DNA from: Mangifera indica
Taxonomy: Eukaryota; Streptophyta; Magnoliopsida; Sapindales; Anacardiaceae
Direction: 5' to 3'
DNA: 64,000 nucleotides
NCBI RefSeq assembly: GCF_011075055.1
Contig: NC_058153.1
Coordinates: forward strand, 13,206,001 to 13,270,000
The notes below the pieces were generated by a model that ran no database searches, was not told where the DNA came from, and saw nothing but the letters and a program-made list of their open reading frames with translations. Each line of letters opens with the position of its first letter. Within the stretch, counting starts at the first letter, position 1. This document shows positions 47,501-57,994 of the stretch, piece after piece. Both the position numbers and the translations under genes were made by a program.

Positions 47501-47947
47501 AAGCATGAGTTGAAACAGGTAAGATGCATAAATTCTTTTGGTGTACTACTTGATGGTGCAACTAATTCGATTTCTCCTTTTCAGGGTTTTAAGGAGAAGA
47601 TTGTAGACATTAGAGAAGAAATTCTGCGGAAGAGAAGAGCTGGGAAATTGCCGGGTGACACAACCTCACTCTTGAAAGCTTGGTGGCAGTCACATGCTAA
47701 GTGGCCATACCCAACAGTAAGTATATTCAGCTCTCTTATATGGCCATCAGTTCAATCAACAACTTCTCAAACTCCTGTTTGCAACTAAATCTAATCATTT
47801 CTGCAGGAGGAAGATAAGGTGAAATTGATGCAAGAAACAGGATTACAATTAAAGCAGATAAATAACTGGTTTATAAACCAAAGAAAAAGGAATTGGCATA
47901 GTAATCCTTCATCTTCTACTTGTTTGAAGAGCAAACGCAAGAGTTAG
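44557..47947 (+). CDS. Class II KNOX homeodomain transcription factor (KNAT3/4/5 type)
   Basis: Five exons: 44557-45042, 46607-46727, 47325-47518, 47585-47716 and 47807-47947. All introns are GT-AG and phases agree, giving 357 residues. The N-terminus, [10 protein letters not shown], has Thr/Pro and His runs. KNOX1 begins near residue 90 ([20 protein letters not shown]). KNOX2 spans about 158-203 ([20 protein letters not shown]). ELK is at 250-275 ([20 protein letters not shown]). The TALE homeodomain has KWPYPTEEDK and [13 protein letters not shown]. Class II KNOX proteins are nuclear regulators that pair with BELL proteins and promote differentiation. The start was chosen by family N-termini; an in-frame ATG at 44464 would add 31 residues. 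The tail ends LKSKRKS, shorter than usual for the group. Confidence 0.93.
45327..45403 (+). repeat. GAA/GAT microsatellite in KNOX intron 1
   Basis: Runs of GAAGAAGAA and GATGATGAT. The segmental duplication at 54.2 kb begins with the last GATGATGATG of this tract, so it lies at or near a breakpoint. Confidence 0.9.
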
Positions 47948-49869
47948 GCCATTAGTTGCTCATGTTTTTTTTGTATAGAATCTTATTTGTACGATATCTT
48001 CCAACAATATTTTGGGAAAGAAGTAATGCAGGAAAGTCTGGCAGTGAAAATTTCATGTAAACAAAGGATTGAAGCATGACTACTGGGTTACACTTCATGC
48101 CTAAATCTTGGTGGGAAACAATCTCAGATAACTTGTTAGAGGCAATGCATTGGAAGGAAAAATTACAAAGACTGGTAGCATATATTTACTTTACTAATAC
48201 ATGAAACCTTAATCATTCAACTAAACAAGGCTGCATGTTTATACTTACATTAGCATTCAACTAAAACATTGATTAATTCCTATGGCTATCATGTGTATAG
48301 GTATGCTTGAAGATGTCTGTAAAGCTTTATGATCTTAGAGGTTCAAATTTCGAGCATTAAGAGATTAGAACTATATTCCTGTGGATGGATTTTCTGGATC
48401 ATGGTCCCTGTAATCTGAAAAACTTATGCTTTACGCATTTATATGTGTGAATAAGAATGCCTTTTAGCTACAAGTTCTTTATGTTGTTCTATCCCTTGAT
48501 TGAACTCTTCACTGTGTTTCAACTAGATAGCCATGAGTAGTATCTCCTCTGCTAGTCTGAACATTCACCATTGAACAACCCAATGATATTCTTAAATCTC
48601 AAACAAATTGAGAGTTGGGATTTTTCCCATAACAAAGTTTTGTGGAGAATTGCTCCTACACTAGCGAAAATATATACTTTGTCTATTTTCAATGTGGCAT
48701 ATAATAATTTATGAGACAAAAAAACACCTGACAATTTGTAACATTCAAAGAGGGTTGCAAAGAAAATCTTTTTCTTTGTGGATTGGCAGGGAACAAAAGT
48801 TGCAACCCAGGGAATTTATAATGGTTCAGCAACAAGTTGTATTATCTACATCCCGTCAGAGGCAGCCAATAAATCTGCTATATCAGTTGTATGCTCTATT
48901 TGCTCTCTAATTAGCACTCTAATTTCTTATAATTTTTATATGCAAACTCTACTCAAAGTACTTGACGCATTTATTGCCATAGGTTTTGCCCACTCTACCA
49001 CAGGCCAAACCTGTCCACTCTACTGGATGGACAAGTGAATAAAATTTTAGTCACTACATTTTCCAAAATGTAATGAATCAATCTAACCATTGAGTCATGT
49101 GTTGCATCACATTTTTAAGCTCCTTTTAGTTGTGGAAAAACTATTTAAAAAATAGTAATGTTTTTAAAACTAAATTGATAATTAAAATCAAATTGTTTGT
49201 CTCACGGTTCAATAGTTAAGTCATTATAATTAAATGAATAATTATTAAAAGTTTGAATTAATACTTTCTAACATTATATTATTTTTTCATTAATTAATAT
49301 GAGTAGGGAGCTTCACAATTTTAGTTTGAGAGATGAAGATAGTTTATTTACGTTTGAGTTAGAGAATCACAAAATTTTGATTCTACGATTTTGTGTTTTA
49401 CTATTTAACTGAGTTTTAAGTTTAATCTTTTAAATTTAAAATTAAGAAATTTTAATGATTTCAATATATAATTAAGCTGTGTATAGTGTGAACCAAGTTT
49501 TCTTGGTTTAATACTTTTTTTTCAATTGACCAATTTTTATTGGGTTTGATTGAGTTAATACATGGTCAACAATTGCATAAAAATAGATTGGATTAAAAAT
49601 TAGTTCATGGTTGAACCGTCCAATTCGATTCAATTTTGAAAACATTGGAAATTAGAATTAATTTTTATAGTTATTTTCCAAATTAGTGTTAGAAATTAAA
49701 TTTAAAATTTCTTTAAACTAACAAATAAAATTAACTAATTAAATCTTATAAAAAAGGAAATAAAAATTAAGTTAGCATAGAAAAATTGATGATGAAAAAT
49801 TAGACAAAAAATACATTTCTTCCATATGAAATATTTATTTTCATTAAACATTAAAAAAATATATTCAAA
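47948..49869. other. KNOX 3' flank and intergenic DNA
   Basis: Presumed 3' untranslated region, then AT-rich DNA. Open frames at 48692-49038 show no domain. Sequence from about 49650 on is repeated at 57640 as part of the segmental duplication. Confidence 0.5.
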
Positions 49870-51974
49870 GTTCCAATAATCTGTATCATAGAAGAATTCC
49901 TCTTGTCGGATTATTGAATGAAACTCGATAAACTCCATGAGCAATGGTGGAACTGGGATTTGCCTTGACAACTTATTTAAGAATAATAAGACTAGGGAAG
50001 AAGATGAGAAGAAACACAACACATGAAGTCAGTCAAAGCCAGTTAAAAGATTGTTGGTAAGGTTCAAGTTTAGCAATGAATCTACACTTACGTTTAAAAA
50101 CCATCTTGGTATTTTGCCAGCAATGTTGTTTGAGGAAAGGTCTAAGTCTGCCAATTGATCTTGGTTTCGCAAGAAGCTTGGGAACTTATTAAGGTTGCAA
50201 GACGCCAAAAAAAGACGTTTAAGTTTCAGAAATTCAGTATGACCATTGGCATTAATGAGCAATGAAAAATTGTTTGAAGAGAGACTCAAATATTCTAAAT
50301 TTATCAGTTTAGAAGCAATCATGTCCAAATCCACTATGCCACTCATATTATTTGTATCAAGGTAAAGCAAATTAAGGTTCTCGAGGTGATATAGAGCGCT
50401 AGGAAATGAGCCTTGCAATTTATTTGAGTTAAGTGCAAGAAGATTCAGTTGCGTCAGATTTCTAATCTGAGAAGGGATTGTACCAGTTAATTCATTTTCG
50501 CTCAAATATAAGTGAGTAAGACTTGTTAGGCTCATGAGCCAAGAAGGAATTTCACCAACTAAGTTGGTCTCTGCAAGGCTTAAAAAAGTAAGTTCACTAG
50601 ACTTGGCCATCCATGACAATGAACGAAAATCATACCTTTCAAAATTGTTCCAAGAAATGTCTAGTTCTTTCAAAGAAGATAGATTTTCGAAGGCAGCTGG
50701 TAATTCATCAAAAAGTTTATTGTCATTTAAGTAAAGATAAGTGAGCTTGGTAAGGTTTTTTAGGCTTCTGACCAAAGAGAGGTAATTTCACCAGCTAAGT
50801 TGATCCTTGAAAGGTGTAAAGAAGTAAGCTCACTATACTTGCCCATCCATGACAATGAACGACAATCTTGGCTTGAAAAATTGTTCAAAGAAAGTTCTAG
50901 TTCCTCCAAAGAAGAAAGATTTCCGAGGATAGCTGGCAACTTACCTGAAAATTGATTATCATTTAAGTAAAGATGATTGATCTTGGTAAGATTACCAAGT
51001 GAAGTCGGAATTGATCCCCAAAAACTACAAGAACTTATATCCAAGATCTGTAAGGAATTAAGATTCCCTATTGAATGCGGAATCTCACCAAAAAATGATG
51101 TGTTTGCAACTCTTAATTCTTCAAAGGGGCTATTGTTTTGAAATTCTAGCAAGGATCCAGAGAGATCTAGATTAAAACGCACATTAAGCATGCAAAGGTT
51201 AGGTAATTGGAATGTCTTCGCAGGGAACTCACCTTGTAAATGACACCCCTTGAGAGATAACTCAATCAATGAAGATAAATTTGCCAAGATATCAAGTATC
51301 AGTGAAGAAATGTTGACATAAGCAAGATATAGGACTTTGAACTGAGTTAATTTCTCAAGTAGGCTTCTTAGACTTGGCTTGTGGAGCTTCAAGTTAAAAT
51401 TATACATTATGTCAAGGGTCTCCAACTTTGAGAGCTCTAGGACTTCTGATGGTATTTGACCAAAAAAATTAGAATTATGTAGGTTCAAATATGATAACCT
51501 AAAAAAGTTCTTGATTATTGAAGGGATTTTGGAGCCATTGAAGTCATTATTTGCCAAGCTAAGCCTTGTAAGGTGGACAAGGTGGAAAAGACTACTGCTA
51601 GAGTTGATAGAACCATAGAGGCAACTATTAGTGAGGTCAAGCTCAACCAAATGACTAGTAACCTTATTGCATTTGACCTTGTCCCATGAGTAGTAGTTTT
51701 TATCAACTTTCCAGGATGCAACCTTGGGATAAACAAAAGGATCAGGAGAAGCAAACTTATTGATAATCATGGTTTCCTTGAATTGTAACAAGATAGGACG
51801 CTCATCATCATGACAAAGTGGTTGCAGATAATAAGTGAAGCGAACAAGTACTGCAAAATAAAGGAATAAAAGACAAAGAATTAAACATCGAAATGAGAAG
51901 AAAAATAATGATAACCCCATATATAATTTAGGTAAGTCGCTAGATTTGATTATAAAAATCTTATTCTTAAGCAT
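49870..51974 (-). pseudogene. LRR receptor-like protein (Cf-9/RLP class), copy 1, frameshifted and truncated
   Basis: Two overlapping frames on the minus strand (51974-50760 and 50775-50029) are joined by a one-base shift near 50765. The order is hydrophobic signal, an N-terminal LRR cap (CHDDERPILLQFKETM), then LRRs with NLSSL, IPxxL and LxLxxN signatures. The cap's usual DCCxWxGVxC is NYYSWDKVKC here, so its disulphide pair is lost. Relative to copy 2 it has an extra block of about 75 residues (three LRRs), with KYSELTSLHLSRINLAGEI and KSSELTFLSLAETNLVGEI as repeated sections. The frame ends NLLTGFD* at 50029. Decayed LRR sequence continues to about 49870 (SSSLVLLFLNKL, then IPVPPLL). No membrane anchor is present. 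Not functional as it stands. Confidence 0.9.
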
Positions 51975-51981
51975 GAGATGA

Positions 51982-51988
51982 ATTTATA
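51982..51988 (-). promoter_or_regulatory. TATA-like box of LRR copy 1
   Basis: The minus strand reads CGTATAAATT only 8 bases before the first ATG. This suggests transcription starts past that ATG and that translation would begin at the inner Met (51920, MGLSLFFFSF). Confidence 0.45.
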
Positions 51989-52299
51989 CGCATATCATGA
52001 TGGATATACTATCAATATTGTTGATTCAAATTCTAAAAAATATACAAGTGTCACAATCTTAGATTATAGACAAATAATACAATCAATGTTTTAGAAACGT
52101 TATTTAGTCAGAAAAGGTGTGCTTTATTTTGCATTCATTCTCACTATATGCTTACATAACAAGCTTAATTTTTTTTCTGGGAAAATGATAAGAAATTCTA
52201 ACAATTCATAAATAAGACAGTTGGATAGAACATCTTAGTCAACAAACTTGAAATTTTGAGCAATGAGAAAAAGGAAAGATTGGAAGTTTCATAGTGATG

Positions 52300-52870
52300 G
52301 GAAATAATAATTTAAAGTTAAAATATTTAATGTTTAGCCCTTATAAATGTTAGAAATTTAGTAAATTTAAAATGGATAGATTATATGGTCAAGTTGTGCT
52401 ATTCAACTTTATCAAATCATAAGCTCATAATTCTCCATTTGATTATTTAAATAAATGATAAGTTACTAATTATTAATTACAATTTTTGGCTATTTGATTG
52501 AAATTTTTTTAAACAAGGTTATTAATTACAAACGCCTTGGTCAATGGTTTAGAAATTAAAGAAAAGGGCATCCTTATATCATTCTTCCAAACACACAAGT
52601 CTTGGTCAATGATTGTTAAGATGGTGGAACTTTTTAGAATTCCACTTTTGAATTCATAATGTAACTAGTTTCAATTATATATAAAAACTTAAGATATTTA
52701 CATTGACTTAAAAGTCAGAGAAATAAAGAGAAAATATACATAAAAAATGTACAAACTTCCAATAAATGAGAAAGTTCAATTTCTTTTCTTAAAAATTCAC
52801 TAATTTAGAGTTTTAAATTAATTGAAGAAATTAATAAAATGTAACTTCAAGATCCTATAAAATCGTTATT
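52300..52870. repeat. LRR-gene 5' flank repeat, copy i
   Basis: GGGAAATAATAATTTAAAGT through AATAAAATGTAACTTCAAG. The same ordered words occur at 53590-54215 and 59990-60660, all upstream of the minus-strand LRR copies. Confidence 0.75.
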
Positions 52871-53023
52871 TGTTTCTATAAATTAATCATGAATAGATCC
52901 TAACTATTCATATATATTTTATATGTTTATATTATTTTTTAGAAAATTATAATTCAACTAATTTTTTTAAATAATATATATTTAAAAATAGATGATTTTA
53001 ATAAGTTTAAACCTTAATTTAAA

Positions 53024-53178
53024 CTAGACCAAACCGTATTTTTTTAGTTTAGTTTGGTTTGAAATTTAAAATGATTTAGTTTAAAATTTAAAATGGTTCA
53101 GTTTGACTTAAAAATTTTTCAATTTAATTTGAAAAGCTCTCAAACCGCACTAAATTGAACTATGCACAACCCTAGTCT
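53024..53178. repeat. MITE-like AT-rich repeat
   Basis: Words AAACCG/CGGTTT and TTTGGTTTGAAATTTAAAAT, ending GCACAACCCTAGTC. This resembles common short non-coding plant repeats; the ends were not proven. Confidence 0.35.
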
Positions 53179-53589
53179 ATATGGTGTAGGATATGAATTC
53201 AATTAAACTGGAGAAATTATATATTTTCAAAACTAAGATTAAAAAAAGAATTAAATTTTATTTTTTTTGATATTACTGATTAAATATTCTTTATACTCTT
53301 ATAATTAAAATATTTTTTTAACAATAACAATTGACAGATATATTTTCAAACTTAACAAACTTAACACAAACTTCGAGTGATAAATGTTTGCTGAGTCAGG
53401 GATTATTAACTCATATTTTATATATAATTGTTGGTGATGAAATTAGTTATAATTTTGCATTAATTGTCAAAATCTTGCATTGAAATTTTGAAGCCTTTTG
53501 GAATTCCAAATTTTAGCTCAATGCAATTAGTCTAAGAGAGATTTTTCAAATTTGACTGTTGACAAATAATACAGCCAATGCCATAAATT

Positions 53590-54215
53590 TAATAGTGAAA
53601 GGAAATAATAATTCAAAGTCATAACATTTAAAATCTGGCCTTATAAAGGTTTGGAAATTTAATAACTTTGAAATTGATGTATACAAGTTACTGAAAGTGG
53701 TCAAAGTTGTGTTCAATTTTATCAAATCATGAGCACATAATTCCTTATCTGATTATTTAAACAAATAATAAGTTATTAATTAGTAATCGCAATTTTTGGC
53801 TAATTGATTGAAAGTTTTTTTTTATAATTTTTGGCTAATTATGGAAAATATTTTCACTATAATTAATGTTTGTTGGAAAAATATTATTTTGAGTAAATTA
53901 AAGATATAGGCATCTTTATATGATTCTTCCAAACACACAAGTCTAGACAATGGTTGTTGATAGACTTAGAAAATTAAGAGTATTTCACATAATTTTAGAA
54001 AGAAAATAATTTAAATTTTAAATATTTATGAATATCATGCACATATGTAAAACTTCAAAAATTTTCATTGACTCAAAAGTCTTTGAAACAAAGCCAAAAC
54101 ATATATAGAAAATGTACAAACTTCTAATAAATAAGAAAGTTCAATTTGTTTTTATGAAAATGATATACTAATCTAAAATTTTAAATTAATAGAAGAAATT
54201 AATAAAATGTAACTT
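53590..54215. repeat. LRR-gene 5' flank repeat, copy ii
   Basis: GGAAATAATAATTCAAAGTC to AATAAAATGTAACTTCAATC, parallel to 52300-52870. An extra flank copy without its LRR gene suggests an additional duplication or deletion round. Confidence 0.75.
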
Positions 54216-54404
54216 CAATCCATACAATTGATGATGATGTTGATACTAAGGTGGGGTGTTTTGTGTGGTATGTGATGGCATCATTATAAGAATCATGCTA
54301 TTGGGTACACTTAATAGTTTATAATTGAGCTTCTTGGAGTGGTTTAGAGAATCTCTTTGTTGATAATCATCTTGTCATATTACTCCACTTGATAGATGGG
54401 TTAG

Positions 54405-55998
54405 TGATGTATTTCCGACCACTTCAACATTTTCGGCCCCCAAGTTTTTAGCCATGCACCATTCAACCCAAGCTAATGAAGGGAATGAGGGAAAAGCTCT
54501 ATGCAAGCCAAGAGAACCTTTGCCATCTCCAATTTGGCCCAACTTTACTTTTGGGTGCACTTTCATTACTTACATCCAAGACCTTAATGAAATGGAAACT
54601 TAAATGAGTCCAAGAAGCCAACTACAAACCCACTTTGAAGCCAACTACAAGCCCACTTTGAAGCCCAAGTAGATGAGACAACCATCCATCACTTAAATTG
54701 GAGCCCAAAATGCCATAAAACCCATTTAGTTGAATTGCAACTAAAGAGAAAACAAGTAACTTTAGTTGGTGGACATAGTTCCACTTTTTAGAGAAAAGTT
54801 GTTTCCTTTTTGTCATTTTCTTCATTAATATAGTATGATATTAGTTTACTTGATTGACTAAGCTTAAATGAATATCATAGCTTACTTGTCTAATTAATGT
54901 CCTATGAATGCTCATTTTGCCGCCACTTTCTCTTGTATATAAGTGTGACTTTTTCACTTGTAAACTTTAGACTCCTTTGATAGGAAGTTATCGACTTAGT
55001 AGTTTTGCCAAAAGGTTTTCTACTAGTTTTTTTTACTAGACAATGCTCATAAATATACAAATCTAATTTCATGATAAGTTTTAATAAACCTTCACGGGCT
55101 AGTCTGTTTACTCTTTCTTGGCCAATATGCCATAGTCTAGCATGTCATTTATTTTCATCACATTTAGACTATTAGGAGTTGTAAATAATGAAAAACCAAA
55201 AGAATTATCATTATTACAAAATAAGTTGTCCAGTATCATAAAACCTTATGATAGAAATCTAGATCCATAAAACACATTATCATAATAAATTTTAACTAAG
55301 CTTTCATAGAAAGTTAAACAATATCCTAGTTTCAATAGAACCATTACAGAGACCAAATTTCATCGAATTTCTAGAGCATATAAGACATCATATAGATATA
55401 AGGTTTGACCACCGCGTAAAACCAATTTGCATGTGCTCATTCCTTTTACTTCAACTTTGGTATTATTACCTACATATATCTATCTTGTTTCCCTTAGTAA
55501 TTGACAAAATTCCACAAAAACGTCTCTATCACAAGCTATATGGTCTGAAAATTTCAAGCAAAGCTTGTAGCTTTTCTTTGTTTGTTCTTTTATCCAATTC
55601 ATCTTGGAGGAAGAATTGATGGTGGAAGATCTCGAGGTTGGTGGAACTTTCCTTTATGTCTTGGTTAATTTTCTTGTTACCCTTAAAATCTAAAGTGTGA
55701 AGATGTGAATGTGTGTTGTATGCCTCAGATACTATTCACAGTGTATGATTTTGCAATTTCCAGTTTTTGTCAGCAAACTTTGTAGCTAGTTTTGAATATC
55801 TTGTTGATTGAGTTGTGATTGATATTATATACCATTAGAAAGCTCCTTGAATGGTTTTTCTAATGATATATAATTTGCATGATTTGAAGGTCATTTGATT
55901 GGTTAAAATTGAAAGACAAATTGCTGCTGTGCTAAATAAACAGTAATTTCCAGAATTGAGTTTGTGTGTTGTTGCATTGTCTTGATGAAAATGCACCA
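54405..55998 (-). mobile_element. TG...CA insertion with Copia remnant inside the duplicated KNOX intron
   Basis: It begins TGATGTATTTCC and ends ATGCACCA, flanked by GTTAG at 54400-54404 and 55999-56003. The empty site is seen in the parent intron at 45557 (GATGGGTTAGTGTACTTAG). A 5-bp duplication with TG...CA ends is the LTR-retrotransposon signature. The interior holds a minus-strand Copia fragment. The two ends are not similar to each other, so this is not a simple two-LTR element; it may be rearranged. Confidence 0.82.
55010..55620 (-). pseudogene. Copia protease-end/GAG-pre-integrase remnant
   Basis: The minus strand, with frame breaks, gives YVGNNTKVEVKGMSTCKLVL, RGGQTLYLYDVLYALEIR, NLVSVMVLLKLGYCLTFY, then ARLWHIGQERVNRLAREGLL and CLVKKTSRKPF. 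These are the ordered blocks between protease and integrase in Copia polyproteins. Several stops are present. Confidence 0.85.
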
Positions 55999-57004
55999 GT
56001 TAGTGTACCTAATACTTTCTTTTTTCTTGTGTTGTCGAATTTGTGCTTGCTTCATAGAGCCAACTTCAAGTCTCTTCAAGAGGGCTGCTTTTTCTTTACT
56101 CCATTTCCCAGTCCACTAAGAAGTTTTTAATGCTCTATTTTTTCTGATTTGTTTTTCACCCTTCAGTAAATCTGTAAATAAAAAAGAGATTTTTTTTTTT
56201 TTTGAAAATTTGCTTCTTGGATGAGTAAATGCTTGTGAAATATAGCATGGCCTTTTGCTAATGAGAATGATGGTTGTTATTTTAAGACTAGGATAGTGAT
56301 GGCCTAGTTCATCTCTTCTGCAACTTTCAACATTCATGCTATCTTCTTCTGATGAGAATGAATGCTATCATACTCAAGATAAGGTTCTGAAAACAAACTT
56401 CAATGATAAAATCCATAATTAATATACATAACTGATTTGTAATGGCATATAATGGAAGAAATTTGGATTTCTTTATAGCAGATGTTATGCAATCTACTGC
56501 TGATGGTGGCTCGCAATTAGGCAATTATTGTCCAGTCCTCGGTCCTTTTTTTGTCCTGGTAACATTTCACCCTTCTCCGTGACTTGGGACCAAATTGTAG
56601 AACTTTTTCTCAATAACAAATTTGCATTAATTATTCATCAAAAGGCCTGATATGTTAAAATTTGAGGTCAAAATTTTTTCTAAGCAGAGGAGACAGATAC
56701 AAAGCATACAGAGACTTCCAGCTACTGTGTATGTTTAGCTTTGTAGTTTGAAAGATTGTTTCAGAATTTAAAAATGGTTGTGAAATGTTAGTGTTGTTGG
56801 AGCTCTAATTCAAAACTTTTTCCTATAGCTATTTGTACTTTTTTTGGATTAAATTTATCTATGTCTATGCCTATAGGATTCTTTTGACTGAACTATTATA
56901 AATAACTCAATTAGTGAATAATAAAAGTGGTCGTGAATTTTGTGTTCTTTTTCATCTAAATACCCTTGTTTCCTCTTCCATTTCTTTTTTTCTTTCTGAT
57001 GTAG

Positions 57005-57125
57005 ACACATTATGTTCTGTTTCTCTATTCTTTCAAAGACTAGTTGCAACAACATGTCCGTGTTCATGCAATGGAAGCAGTAATGACTTGTTGGGAGCTT
57101 GAGCAATCTTTGCAAAGCTTAACAG
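57005..57125 (+). pseudogene. KNOX exon 2 copy with stop
   Basis: 121 bases, the same length as exon 2 at 46607-46727, with both splice sites kept. It reads THYVLFLYSFKD, then TAG at 57041-57043 (CAA in the parent), then [20 protein letters not shown]. It carries Val in HVRVHAM, the usual family residue, where the intact gene has Phe. Confidence 0.92.
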
Positions 57126-57994
57126 GTATTTCTTTACTCTTTTTATGTACAATATATATCTGATGTCAATATGTGTTAATAAAACAATTATGTTATTTGG
57201 TATTACCAACTTTAATATAGCCTTCTTTCTATCCGGTTAAGGGCCTTGTAACGTCAAAGGAAATCTCAGAACTTGCTGTAGACTATAGACTGCTTAAGAC
57301 ATCAGTTTTCTCTTTAGTGGAATTCTTTTGTTTCAACTTTCGACAATTATGTATATGGAGTATGAGAAATTTCAATTGTAATGATGTGATAGCAAGTTGA
57401 TGTGTGGCACTTATTGGCTTATGGACTCTGTTCTTGTGAACTTTTAAACGATTTTCCTGCATATTTATTTCATAGATTGATTTTCTCACTGTAGTTTTTG
57501 TCTTTAATATCTGATATAAGTGTCTTCCATAACTGGCAGAACCTGAAATTATACCTTGTAGAAATTACAGGACATCCACCTTATATCAGATGTTAAAGGC
57601 AGTCATCCACGTTTAGTTGCATGCTAACGTAAGTATAAATCATAAATTTTTATTGTTATTTTCCAAATTAGTGTTAGAAATTAAATTTAAAACTTTTTTA
57701 AACTAACAAGTAAAATTAACTGTTTAATTCTTATAAAAAGAAAAAAAAATTAAGTTTGTTTAGAAAAATTAATAATGAAAAATTAGACAAAAAATACAAT
57801 TCTTCCATAAGAAATATGTATCTTCACTAAACTTTAACAAAAACACATTCAAAGTTCCAATAATCTACACCATGGAAGAAATTCTTCTGTCGATAACTAT
57901 GTGGACAATAATGGCGAAATTGGGAGTTGCCCTTGCAACTTATTTAAGAATAATAAGACTTGGGAAGAACATGAAAGAAACACAACACATGAAG

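Larger units (their letters stand above)
54231..57590 (+). pseudogene. Duplicated KNOX segment (intron 1, exon 2, part of intron 2)
   Basis: GATGATGATGTTGATACTAAGG starts a copy of the KNOX locus from 45390. It parallels intron 1 (GGGTACACTTAATAGTTTAT), exon 2 and the start of intron 2 up to the equivalent of 47172. Exons 1, 3, 4 and 5 are absent. A 1.6-kb insertion splits it at 54405-55998. It cannot encode a KNOX protein. Confidence 0.9.

Noticed and set aside
47268..47561. Minus-strand frames across KNOX exon 3
   Set aside because: They are antisense to a well-supported exon with matching splice phases.
48692..49038. Two overlapping plus-strand frames after the KNOX gene
   Set aside because: They have no recognisable protein features and lie in KNOX 3' flanking DNA.
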